From NCBI GenBank assembly GCA_947561715.1, contig OX387203.1:14942001-15006000 (forward strand): DNA of 64,000 nt, written 5' to 3'. The notes beneath the pieces are model-generated. The model did no database searches, had not been told where the DNA came from, and worked only from the letters and a program-made list of their open reading frames with translations. Below are positions 11,194 through 21,872 of this stretch, piece after piece. The first letter of the stretch is position 1. Every line of letters starts with the position of its first letter. Source of the DNA: Ascidia mentula (Eukaryota; Chordata; Ascidiacea; Phlebobranchia; Ascidiidae). The translations under genes and the position numbers were made by a program.

Positions 11194-11335
11194 ATGAAAA
11201 TTTCCTGGAATTCGTTGTGTTGGTCAATCATCTAATTCAGTGACTCTAGACCTCTTTGTCCTGGCATATAAAGCAGTCATAAAAGTCATTGACATCTTTG
11301 ATGGTTTGATAAATCTGGTCCTGCCTAGATTAAAG
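11194..11335 (+). pseudogene. Second unidentified plus-strand exon, unit 2
   Basis: Between an acceptor CTCTTTTTCAG and a donor AA|GTAAGA, one frame reads KFPGIRCVGQSSNSVTLDLF and continues VLAYKAVIKVIDIFDGLINL. The unit 3 copy (28605-28750) keeps this frame open for 96 codons but its donor is changed. The helix-like pattern faintly recalls the first helix of glycolipid-transfer-type proteins, but this is too weak for a call. Confidence 0.3.
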
Positions 11336-11589
11336 TAAGAAGTGAAAGTCACAATGTGTTTTCCATATAACCAGGTTGTTACTTGCTTCTACTGTTTTGC
11401 ATATAGGGGTTTATAAATCACTTAGAGTGAGTGTATAGATCTTGTGGCAGACTCTCTGGCAATGCTCGATGAAGGGGTCGGCAACCCCTGGCACATGAGG
11501 TTAATATTCATGGCATGCCAAGTGATCATAAGTTCATACTTCAGTACTTTTCCATGCGCTCGGATTGGCTTACATCGAAGAAAAATTCA

Positions 11590-11890
11590 CAAGATTTGAA
11601 TATAAATATAATTTACTGTGACATGGAGCCCGACAGCACCACTGGTTTTAGCTTTTACGTGGATATGGGGTTTTCACCTCGATTGTCTTCGGAGGTTTGC
11701 AACCAGATTTTGTGCAAATCTTCCACTGGTTGTTTGGCGAGAAAGATTGTCAAGTGCCAACATCAAGCTGCACTGATGAGACCTAACAGATCAAAACATT
11801 GGCCCAGTCCTCCAGTCTGCAACTCACTTAATATGATTTCTGTTGATGAAAGTTACGAATTAATTAGTTTGAGGTCAGCATGAAGACCAG
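11590..11890 (+). repeat. Hammerhead-bearing element, unit 2
   Basis: Starts near TTTACTGTGACATGGAGCCC and contains a degenerate type I hammerhead at 11765-11825: AAGCTGCA, core CTGATGA, stem II GACC/GATC, AAA in place of GAA, GTC ending at 11816, and return strand TGCAACTC. A (TA)-type tract upstream is reduced compared with the other units. Confidence 0.6.
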
Positions 11891-12558
11891 GACTTCTTCC
11901 AGCAACAATTCATTGCGTGGATTAGTGATGTTTTTTGGAGCCGACAATTTGTTCTCATTAAGTGTGTTTTATTCGGATTTTGGATAAAATTTATTCTAGG
12001 ATTTTTTTTATTTGGATTGACTCCAGGATTCATTCAAAATAAACCCAGCAACTAACTTTTAAACAGCAAACAACTAAACCGAAAATAAGTATTTGAGTAA
12101 AACAGACCAATACGAGACATACACTTACTTCATTAACCAACATATTCTCTTGATTCATGGACGTTGTCAGTTTGTGGGAATTTCACTCTTCATTTGCAAT
12201 GAGATTTCTTGCATTTAAAACCAATTCATTTGAAAATAAGATTTTGAGACAGTTGAAGTTTTAATTTTATTCCAAGACCAAGTAGATCCGTCTGTTACGT
12301 TCCTACATGACAACATTCTATTCTACAAACAACCCCTTGTATTCTTTCTTCTGAAAACTGGAATAAAAATGTCGGAAAACTTTCGTCTCACTCTCTGCTC
12401 CAGACATATTTCACTTTATATATTTCGCAGCAATTTTATTTACAGTAAAAAACATTTATTTCGAACAAATCCCCCAAAAAAATAAAAATTTCTGAAAGTC
12501 TGGTGTTTTGTTTCAATCCGGACCACTGGAGTCTGCATCGCATGAGAGGAAGGAATAT

Positions 12559-13696
12559 TTACTGAAGATCCAAACCCTCTACTTCCAGCTGAAAAAAAAT
12601 CACAAAACTTTTAATTTCATCAAAATTAACAAAACCATGTTTTTTGCAAATATCAATTAAACAAAATTCTTACCGGGTTTTCCAGTTTTTTAATCACTTC
12701 TCTCAAGACTCGAATAGATTCGGAATCGAATCCGCATCCAATCAGCCCCAACCCCCGATCCACTTTAGGGAGAATCCGACAAATATTTCCAACATCTTTT
12801 CGTTCAAACTTGTTGTTACTCAGGTCGAGAAATCTCAACTATTTAAAATGTAAAAATTGGTCGGAAATCTTTAATTGTTACAAACTTTTTTTGAAACAGA
12901 TTTTTTTTATTAAAACCGGATAAAAATTAACTCCATGTTTTCACTCTTAATTCAAAAAAAATAAGTTTTATAAAAATATCATGGATTTGAACAAATATTT
13001 ATTCTCAAAATAATGAAAACCAACCTTGGGTCCCATCTTCATAATCGCTTCACAGATCATGTTTAAAGTTTCGGAATTAAGTTCGCATTTCTGCAACCAC
13101 AGCCACAAACCGGGTTCTCGAATCCGTGGGAGGAAATCCGCGAGAGCGAAAACATCCGAAATCTTCAGTGGGATGAAGGTTAAATTCAACTCCCCAGGAC
13201 AAGAGAGGGCGATTTCATCTCTAAATATTCCGTCAACTTCCTGTAAATCTACGAGGAAATCTGAAACAGGGGCAAGTTTATTAAAACAAACATGGCGAAA
13301 GTTTTATTAAATCACTAAAACTTTTTATTGCAAACTTCAAACAAGATTTCTTCACTTTTAATCGGATTTAAACAAGACAAGATCCAACAAATTAATCAAA
13401 TACAAAAACATTAACTTACTGGAAGGAAAACATAAACTTTATCCGACAAAAAATATGCGACCTTTCTTTAAAACTTTCAACCTGAACATTTTTATTCCAT
13501 TCTCTTCCATAAGAACAATGGAATTGCGACGTCACAATACTTACTATGACGCAACAGTAACGTTCACAAACACGCATCACACAGACTGGAAATAAATACT
13601 AACCTCGCAATTCGTATTCACTTAAATACGATCCATCGGGCCTTTCTTCTCTCAGGTATTTCGAAAGTTTCTTCAAAAACTTTTTCGTACGTTTGT
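12559..13696 (-). CDS. NLR exons 8-11, basic helix and LRRs, unit 2
   Basis: Exon 8 (13604-13696) encodes a basic amphipathic stretch starting DKRTKKFLKKLSKYL. Exon 9 (13025-13260, 236 nt) encodes DFLVDLQEVDG, then an LRR unit with IPLKISDVFALADFLPRIRE and LNSETLNMICEAIMKM. Exon 10 (12674-12838) encodes LRFLDLSNNKFERKDVGNIC and IGCGFDSESIRVLREVIKKL. Exon 11 (12559-12588) is LEVEGLDLQ and TAA. The repeats resemble ribonuclease-inhibitor-type LRRs of NLRs. Only two or three repeats are present, which is short for the family. Confidence 0.75.
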
Positions 13697-14416
13697 CTGA
13701 AAATGACAAGATCAACATTTACGGCAAAAATAGAAGCCATGTATTTGGATGGGAGAATTATTTAAACTCCCAATGTGCGTTTTCCACAAATATAACCTGC
13801 GTATTTTTGATGCGTAATGAGATGTGAGACTTTCTAAACCACGATGCCAGTTTACCCAATATAATGGTAACTTGTAGTGGAAAGTATGTAAAAGTTTTAC
13901 AGCAAGCTTTTCGCGTAAAGCAACGTTGTGTAACAAATTATAAAAATGGTTTTGCAAATCGTTCAGTGCCGGTCAATGCAGATAATGCCTTGTATTACTT
14001 TGCTGGTAAATATTATTACAGCAGAATGATTTTCTTATGATAAGATGAGAAAAAAAAAGGGGTCACAGTTATTACACTTGCAGTTGATCCTAAATTTGCA
14101 TCATTTTTTCAGAGCAATTTAGGCGACCCCTCCCTAGGACATTTCATAACAATGATAAAACGATGCAGTGGCAGAATATTTTCCATCGCACTAGCGTGCT
14201 TTTGTCTGGAACAAGTTTATCTTCTCGTCCAGCGCATGGAATTGCCATTTATGCATCATAATGAATTTTGGATAGTAGCAAACCTTGTCCTGCATGTTTT
14301 GGTTGTTTGTGAAAAATATCTAAAAACAGTATTACTTCACAGGTTACAAATGTTACAGCAAAGTTTTTTTGTCTTTTTGGATAAGAAAAAAGATTGTTTT
14401 TAATGTAACTGACTAC

Positions 14417-16771
14417 CATGCATTTGTTCCTCATTGTTAAGTGTGGAGGATGCTGGATCACTTGAGTCAGTCTTGACTGAGGTTGATGGCAAGGTTTCTG
14501 GACTGGTATCACTTCCATAACCTGTAAAAAACAATCAAGGCAATAACTGCAATTTAATGGCACTTATGTACACAATAAGGGTTAACCCAATACGAAGGCC
14601 TTACTTGATAATTTTGACAATAAATAAATTAGGTTACAGGCCGCAACTCTGTATTTCTGTGGAAAAGAGTTTCTTGGTTGGGAAATGCAATGGGTCATGC
14701 ATGGGTGCCAGTGTTTTGGATGAATGAGCGTAAATGACAGGCTGTTGCCAGGGCGATTTTCAGCGTGTTTGGGGCAGTTTTACTATGGTTTTCAGGGTTA
14801 TTAGTCAGGCAGTAAATTGGTAGAGGGTGCTGTTGAACATGTTGCTGAAAAACTACCCAAATATTGAGGTGGATTTTGTGGAAAAATGAATCACAGAAAG
14901 TATGCTCAGTTTGTGATCTGGTCAAAATTATATTCGAGATATCTACTTTAACCACTACCCCAGGGGAATTTTGTCCCCATGTTGGCCATTATTTTGGCAA
15001 AAAAAGCAGAAAAAAGTGTAGGTTTTGTTTTGTGAAAAAATGAATCACAGAAAGTACCCTGCATTTGCGACTAAGTGAAGTCTCCAACCCACAATTCATT
15101 AAGAATTAGATGTATTGTAACTGTTTTTGGGGCCCCCAGGGCTGTTTGTACACCCCGTAGGACTGGCAGTTTAGCAGTTAGCCTTTGCAAAACCACCCAT
15201 GTGCTGTCTTAATGCAGCTGCAATCATTTTTTTTTCTGTTTAGCAATTGTAGTCTCCCTTCATGAGTCATCAGACCCGGCAATTGTTTTTGACAAACAAG
15301 AGAAACTGTCACCAGGTGCACGAAGGCAAATGACCTCTAAAACTCAATTTTTAGGATTTAATTGTGAGTTACGGCCTACAGTGGCTTAACAACCAAGCTG
15401 GACCTGGGCATTCCAGGCCACTGCTCTGTCTGTGGGAGTTTGCCAGTTGGACTTTACAGCAGGGATTCACTGCACGAATGTCATATTTGGAAATCAGTGT
15501 GACCGCTAGTGTAAAAGCTAGCACAGTGCCACAGTCAACAACTTCACTGATGAGACCGCATAGGTCGAAATGTTTGCATATGTGAAATAATGCAATATTC
15601 ATACCATTGGACAATTAATTTAAGTGCCCAAAACCACAGGTTTATGCAAAACAATGGATATAATATATACCATTGGATATCTGTTTACAAAAATGGTATA
15701 CTTCGGTACTTGCGATAAAAAGCACTTTAGCAGCGTGTGTGTATAGGGCAGAACTTACTTTTTACATGTCCTAGTTCACCACCATCAATTTGAGGTATTC
15801 TGGTTGCCTCAAGTTCAGCTGCAGCAGTGGAGGTTTCACCAGCTGTAGAAACAGGTGTTTAATTTACATGAACAATACATAATTGTTTAGATTAACACAC
15901 TAAATGGATTGAGCTACTGTGGCATGCTTACAGCACTAAAACGTTGCACACCAAGTAACAGCGGCATCACAGCCAAGCCTGGTAAAGCTTCTTTTCCTAA
16001 CAGCTCAAGATATAAAAAAGCACTGGAGTTTGAACTCATAACCCTGGTCATTAGGAACCATAGTTCTTCCAGCTAAGGTATGAGAGTTCAACAAAATAGA
16101 AACACTTAGATTGACTGCGATTTCACTGCAGAAGCAGGGAATTAAAATTCAAAAATTTAACCTTTTCCTGCATGTTTTGGATGTTTCTTTGAACGTCTTG
16201 AAAAAACTCTCACAAAAAAACCTGTTTGTTTTTTTGTGGCAGAATTGGAAGAAACTAAACAAAAATACAGAGTTTATCAAGTCAAGCATAATAATGCTGT
16301 AACACATAATACACTGTCAAATCTTATGGAGCCCAGTTTAAAAACGGAAGCATTGTTGTTGGTTATGTTTCACTCCAACAGTTATCTGCTTCGAAAACAT
16401 TTCCCACCATTTTCCGGCGACTGTTTTGAATGTTGGGTCTTGGAATTTGTTGCGCCATCTAATGTTTTGGATGAAGTAGATTTTACATCTGTTGAAGCCA
16501 AACCTCCCCTGCGAGCTGTAAAACAATGAGTCACAATATATAGTATAGCATATAATATATCTTTCTTCTTTCAATTACATTTAAGTTCATTGCTAAGTAA
16601 TCAGCGAAGTTTTGTCAGCAAAAAAGATGACGGAAACACATTTTTAATACACAAATACCAAATAAATATAGTACTGACGGATTTTATGCATCTTGGAAAT
16701 TGTCATACCGCTGACAGCACTATTGACAGGATCAGATTCTGAACTGGTTTCACTACATCCACTTCCAGATG
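14417..16771 (-). CDS. NLR linker exons 4-7 (phase-1 symmetric cassettes), unit 2
   Basis: Four short exons lie between NACHT and LRR: 16709-16771 (ASGSGCSETSSESDPVNSAV), 16408-16515 (Ser/Thr/Lys-rich, weakest splice sites), 15759-15842 (AGETSTAAAELEATRIPQID) and 14417-14521 (begins GYGSDTSPETLPSTSVKTDS). All begin and end in phase 1, so each can be skipped or duplicated without changing frame. The composition suggests a disordered, possibly phosphorylated spacer. Unit 4 has matching exons of identical length at 61749-61811, 60803-60886 and 59928-60032. Confidence 0.6.
15364..15620 (+). repeat. Truncated relative of the hammerhead element in NLR intron 6
   Basis: Contains CTGATGA at 15547-15553, a perfect 4-bp stem II (GACC-GCATA-GGTC) and an intact GAAA. 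Compared with the copy at 60549-60608, the segment carrying stem III, the GTC and the return strand of stem I is deleted directly after GAAA. It therefore has the core but no cleavage site. Confidence 0.6.
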
Positions 16772-16841
16772 CTTTGATTGAAAATTATAAAATAAAAATA
16801 ATGGTCATTAAAGCACAAACTTTCCAATGCGCTGCACATAC

Positions 16842-18173
16842 CTGGTTTGTGTCCGAGCAAAAGGCCACACACAAAACGACGAACCATTGCCCAATGGGGT
16901 TCATTAATCAAATCGTCTACGATTTGATCAAATTCTTTATCTGACATGAACATAGAAATGTAGTATGCACCAAACATTTCCTGCAGAACTTAATGAAGGT
17001 AGTAGAAGAGAACATCTCTCCCATCAAAGACTCTACGACTGGGAAACCGGGAGAACTTTGCCATTTTGAACACTACATCTTGTACTTTCACATCTTCTAA
17101 ACCTACGTTTTGAAGGTCATCATGTGTGAACACAACGGTTTTACGAACCATGCCTTCATATGCCATTTGGCTAAGTGGCAACTTGAGGTTTTCTAAGTTC
17201 TCTCCTTTTGCATGCTCAGAGTGACCAAGTTGTTGCAAAACTTCATCAAATACATTAGTTATGGTGGAAATACTGTGTACGTCATCAAATAACCCAGCAT
17301 AAACAATAAATTGTAAAAGCATTGGATTGCGGCATAAATCAAGCAATTGTGGAGATTTCGTTGCAAGTTTGTTCCACAGTTCATTTGCTTTATCACCTGA
17401 GTAACTATCAAACAGTGTCTTTGCATCCTCAGGAGAAAGATCACTGACATAAATTGTTGGCTTAGGTCGGAGTCCTAATGGTATTGATAGCAATGAGTGG
17501 GGCCGAGAAGTAAAAATCAATTTAGATTTTGGAAAAAATTGCCTGCTGCAAAGGTTAGCAACAAGCTGTTGTACTGGCAAGGGAGTGTGATACTTCTCAT
17601 TTACAGGTGCCATGTTTTCTAGTGTCCAGGTTGCCTGATCTAATCCATCAAAAATAAAAGCACACTTTTCTGGGTTCTTTATCATCCACTGGAAAACCAA
17701 ACTGAGTGTTTCCTGTGAAGCATGGTTGAACTGGTTATCCAGCAGAAGCTCCTGCAAAGTAAGCTTTCTATCGCCGTAGTTTAAATACATGAACCGAAGA
17801 TGAAGCACTAAGTGATCTTCTGTTTCTAGTTGCCTGCATAATCTCTTTGAAAGAGTGGTTTTGCCGCACCCAGCCGGTCCAAGAAAAGCTAGAAATATGC
17901 CTTGCTTTTTGTGTTCTTTAAAGCTTGAAACTAGTTGCTGAAATTTGATGTGTTCACCAACAAATCGAGCTTTGTATCCCTTGCTTGTTGATGGCTGAAA
18001 CTTATTTTCCTTTTGAGGATCAATTCCTTTGTAAATATCAGTATCTATCAGTGTTGGTTGAACCTCTGGTATTTCAACCTTTTGCAACTCTTCACTGTAA
18101 GGGACAACATCTGGATCAAGATTTTCAAGCTGATATTTTTTGATTTCATCAATTGCCTGTTGCAACTTTTCTT
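16842..18173 (-). CDS. NLR exon 3, NACHT NTPase exon, unit 2
   Basis: Acceptor TTTGCAG at 18174-18180 opens 1332 nt. After a charged linker (EEKLQQAIDEIKKYQ) come Walker A LGPAGCGKTTLSKRL, Walker B CAFIFDGLDQ, a sensor segment LIFTSRPHSL, the GxP-like CRNPMLLQF and the winged-helix segment RDVLFYYLH. The continuation VLQEMFGAYYIS lies beyond a TAA at 16990-16992. After the stop the same frame stays open to donor CCAG|GTATGT and includes MVRRFVCGLLLGHKPG, as expected for an NLR superhelical segment. This family binds and hydrolyses ATP to switch oligomeric state. Confidence 0.85.
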
Positions 18174-19879
18174 CTGCAAATTTAAACAGGTTTTTCAGAT
18201 AATAAATCTATGTTACTGTGGTTTCCTAAGAAACAGTGAGCTCTAGCATCTATGTTTGGCTGGTTAATTTTAGTGCAGCATGCTGCATAACCACAACGCA
18301 AATTGAGGATTAGTGTTTATCTGTCAAATTATATTGTAATGGTAACGTCTAATGCCACAGAAAAATGATAAAATCCCCAAGTACAAAAACGGGGAAAAAA
18401 TTGTCTGCTGTTTAGTTTGTTGGCCAACCGTATAATGTATCATCATATTTTCATTTCATGAAGTTTCCGTTCCACAGTCAGCAAAAAAAGCTTTATCGTA
18501 GACAAACGTAGGTGTTTTAGCTACAGTGTTTGTTTTACATGTTGGCCAAAAAAGCGTTAAAAATAATCCTTACTTTCTAAGCCCATGTGATCGGCGTGAA
18601 GATGCCTTGGTTACTTACTGGCACCGTAGCTTTATTTGACAGTTTGGCTCAACACAAAATGCGGTAAACTGGAATCTTCTGTCCACCGTAATCCATATTG
18701 GAAATAGCTGTTCCTGTACTGTCGTATCTACCAACTGATTTAAACGTTTTCACAAACACTTTTACTTCCCGTATGTTTGCTCAGTTTCGCTTGTCACAGC
18801 TACAACACTTGTCCTCAAATGGTTTGTAAAATGATTACGTAGGTTATTTGTGATGTCACGAGGTTACGAGTTGTGAGCAAACTATTGAAACAATTCATGG
18901 TTTGAGGCTACATAACCAAAATGTTTGCAGTGGCAACATAAAAGCACATGTGTAGAATGGTTTCATATCTCCGTCGAAACTCTTTCATCAATTTTTCGCG
19001 GCACACACAGTTTGCGAAACCTGTTAAATGCATTATTCTGACAAGCTGTAAAGTGCTCTATTCGTTTAAGTAGACAAAAATGAACGCATGCTCATTGCTC
19101 ATCGTGATTCTATGAGGGAAGTGAGAGCTCCCGAGCATCTGGATCCAAACACAAATTCCCAAACACATAAAAGTATCTGAAAACTTAAAATCTTTCACGC
19201 AAAAAGGTCATGGACAGCATGCTTTCGTCTTAAATGCTGAAGCCAGGCACATTCTTATTTCAATCGGAATATGACTTTCCTTAAAAGGCAGAGGTCGGTG
19301 TTGTGACATCCAAGACACGCACGCCCACAGCCCCCAACAACTACTGTAACTGGAACTTAGACAGTCTCTATCTAATTGGTATATATGTTAATTGCTCTTG
19401 CTCAGTCGCTCTCTCTTAAGCACTCGGTTACCCAGTTTTAAATTCCATTGATATGACTCTTGTGCTATAATTCGTAAACGCATTCTGCTCACGGAGTCAA
19501 ATTAGTTATAGTGCAAAACACGCCCCAGAAGATCAGGACTTAAATAAGACAGCAAAGTTCACAGCGCTGCGTCTTGATAATTTCGGAAATTACATAAACT
19601 CATTACATAAAAGCCAACGATTTACATGAACTTGTGTAGTGAAAATTTAATGTAATGATTTCCACGTCATTTAATCAGAGTCTAACTGTCTTAGTCACAT
19701 AATATGGTCAATCCGATTCTATGTTGTTGCTGGGGTAAGACACAGATATTAGTAAATGAGTCGCATTTAAGCTAATAATTTTGTCATCTCCAAATGGTCG
19801 AATATAAATGCTAAATCAGTTGGGGTTCGACTTGAATACAAGCATTTGTATTCCAAACTTCCCTAGTAAAACTCCCTAC
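18174..19879 (-). other. NLR intron 2, unit 2
   Basis: Non-coding stretch of 1.7 kb. It contains the empty site (about 18431-18445, AATGTATCATCA) that corresponds to the LTR-element insertion point in unit 3. I see no gene in it. Confidence 0.5.
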
Positions 19880-20018
19880 CTCGTTTATCTTCTGATTCTA
19901 CAATGGTTGATTCATGATAATGGGCGTGATGGTGATGTTCTTCCACAGTCTGATGCAGATGTTCTTCAACAGTCTGATGTTCATGATGATGTACGTCACC
20001 AGTATGTAGGTGTAGGTT
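19880..20018 (-). CDS. NLR exon 2, His-rich repeat, unit 2
   Basis: Acceptor TTCCATTCCAG precedes a 139-nt exon that joins exon 1 in phase 0 and ends in phase 1 at CGAG|GTAGGG. It encodes 46 residues, more than a third of them His: NLHLHTGDVHHHEH, two HQTVEEH-type repeats, then HHHHAHYHE and an acidic tail. Its phase-1 end completes a Glu codon with the start of the NACHT exon. The other two frames lack this repeat pattern. Metal or pH sensing is a speculation that follows only from composition. Confidence 0.55.
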
Positions 20019-20232
20019 CTGGAATGGAACCAGCAAAAGTAACCAAACACACTAATATTAATCGTCCAAAAAGACAGCATGGTCGTTGAAATATTCTGAA
20101 ATCAAAACTGCTCTAAACTGCCCACATGCGTTTCGTTACGTGCAAAAAATAAAATCTGTCACTCCCAAATGATTTTCTCCAACCCCTACCACCAGTGCAG
20201 CATATCCTAATATTCAAGAACAACAAGCTTAC

Positions 20233-20283
20233 CTCGGCAACAATGTTTTGTGGGTTTTCTCCTTCTGTTTGTTGTTCGGCCAT
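20233..20283 (-). CDS. NLR exon 1 (start codon exon), unit 2
   Basis: ATG at 20283 opens 17 codons, MAEQQTEGENPQNIVAE, ending at donor GAG|GTAAGC (phase 0). An equivalent exon with two changes (MAEQQTEEENSQNIVAE) is at 45040-45090. Conservation of the ATG and donor between units supports it as the true start. Confidence 0.65.
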
Positions 20284-21034
20284 TCTTGGATTAGCAGGTG
20301 TAGCTTTGTATTGCAAGTACAGTATAGAAATATATACTACACATATATAGCCTACAAACTGCGTGAAACCGGAATTCAACTTGTGTCAGTTCTCAAAGCA
20401 GACACAGCATTTAAGAATGGTAGATGCTCTATAACCACCTCACGGACGGGAGATAGGGATTTTCCTGTTTCATGCGTGGCTACCTTTAAGCGGCATTCAC
20501 ACCAGTCGGCGTCATGCCGTGACTTTCTCGTTCGACACCTGGAACTGCCAAGCGCATGTGATTTTATTATTTCTAATCAAGAATATAGCTGGTCGGTGTT
20601 GCCCATGCAGCCTGTCACTTATCAGGGAAATGAATCGGCCCCGACCGCATCTAGCTGCTGTAGCTTCCGGCATAAGTAACAACCTATTTTACTTGTGGGA
20701 CAAAACGTCACGTACGAATTTCCTGGTTTTTACAGGGGCTTGAATGTCCGTTCTACAACGAAATAAGTGGGTTTAAAACTACAATTTTGTTTTGGATGAC
20801 GAAACATAACATTAGTACTGCCGTTTAGTTAAAATACAATTGGTCAGCAGCCTGGTATTTGAATATACTTTGACCCAATATACTGTGTAGTGTTGTGACT
20901 TGCTCAGAAATTATTTCCTGGTTAGTTAACCGGCAAGATCACATCGCAAGCTGCACTTCGGAATGGGACGATCACGCCTTGTTATGCAAGAGCATAAAGT
21001 GTTGTCTGATTACGGTTGTAGAGATCCCCTACGT

Positions 21035-21218
21035 CAGTGATTACCAACCTTTTTGTGGTTGCGTACCACTTTGGGGATGAAGTAACGAACATTTTGGGAT
21101 CATTTACGGTTTTTTCAATTTGAACAATATCCGTAAATTGCGAAAAGGTGCTCGCGTACCACCTAGAATGTCGTCTCGTACCACTAGTGGTACTCGTATC
21201 ACCGGTTGGGAAACACTG
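21035..21218. mobile_element. hAT MITE, unit 2
   Basis: Terminal inverted repeats are CAGTGATTACCAACC and GGTTGGGAAACACTG. They are flanked by an exact 8-bp duplication CCCTACGT (21027-21034 and 21219-21226), the hallmark of hAT elements. It is 184 bp long and non-coding. The same insertion is in unit 3 at 49614-49831 (34 bp longer inside), so it predates that duplication. Confidence 0.85.
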
Positions 21219-21668
21219 CCCTACGTATATGTGAAGGTCGTCTGGCAGTTGCGCTCTAGCGCGTCAGTGCATCCTGACAACATCACGCGTGTCGGTTTCA
21301 ACAAAAACTCCCCACATATATTCAGAGAACAGTTGCCGGAAAAGGAACATTACAACGAAACGGCGTTAGTTAGTGCACACCGGTTTAGTTGTGTCAATGC
21401 AGACAAGAAGATCCTGTTGATCCAATCTTTAACCACAAAGCTTTTGTCAATAAATTTTGAACACACGTGAATAGAAAGTGGATCCTTTGCAAATAACTTT
21501 GATGTTGATGTCTTTTTCACAGAAATATAAAAAAATTCTGATCTCATTTCATCACGGTTGTGGCTTAAACGTGCATAACACGAAATGCAAAGAAAACAGG
21601 ACTTAAGAGTTCGGTTTTATTCGGTAAATATTATGTCGTTGTAGCTGTCAAGAATAACATGTTTTAAT

Positions 21669-21791
21669 TAATCTGTTCTTCTGGCACAAGTAAACGTACA
21701 CTTTTATTCACTGACGTTTCATCTGCTATCCAGCAAGGTTTCCTCAGGGTCAATAAAAGTTATGTTTTATTGTGCCAAGAAGAACAGATTA
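21669..21791. repeat. Short foldback repeat
   Basis: TAATCTGTTCTTCTGGCACAA at the left returns as TTGTGCCAAGAAGAACAGATTA at the right. The centre contains GACGTTTCATCTGCTATCCAG, a sequence type often seen in invertebrate DNA-transposon derivatives. It lies just downstream of the P2 stop codon. Confidence 0.5.
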
Positions 21792-21872
21792 CTAAAAAAG
21801 TAGTTTTTAAAACACAATTAAAAATCTTTGGATGAAAGTCAAATACACGAGTACAAACGCACACAGACACAA

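Larger units (their letters stand above)
12559..20283 (-). pseudogene. NLR gene (NACHT-LRR), unit 2, 11 exons with one nonsense codon
   Basis: I model 11 exons on the minus strand: 20233-20283, 19880-20018, 16842-18173, 16709-16771, 16408-16515, 15759-15842, 14417-14521, 13604-13696, 13025-13260, 12674-12838 and 12559-12588. All junctions are GT-AG and all phases fit; the total is 2406 nt (801 codons plus stop). Domain order is a His-rich N-terminus, coiled/charged linker, NACHT, Ser/Thr-rich linker, basic helix and two LRR units. This matches intracellular NLR sensors, which oligomerise on ligand sensing. One TAA at 16990-16992 interrupts the NACHT exon where unit 4 has CAA. It could be a null allele, a pseudogene or a sequence error. 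Exons 2 and 5 have the weakest splice sites. Confidence 0.75.

Noticed and set aside
11194-11335. Glycolipid-transfer-protein-like domain
   Set aside because: Only a vague resemblance to one helix in about 45 residues; not enough to name a family.
11515-11883. 122-codon plus-strand frame over the hammerhead-bearing element
   Set aside because: It covers the ribozyme-like motif and repeat sequence, and the frame is not kept in all copies. The structured RNA explains the conservation better.
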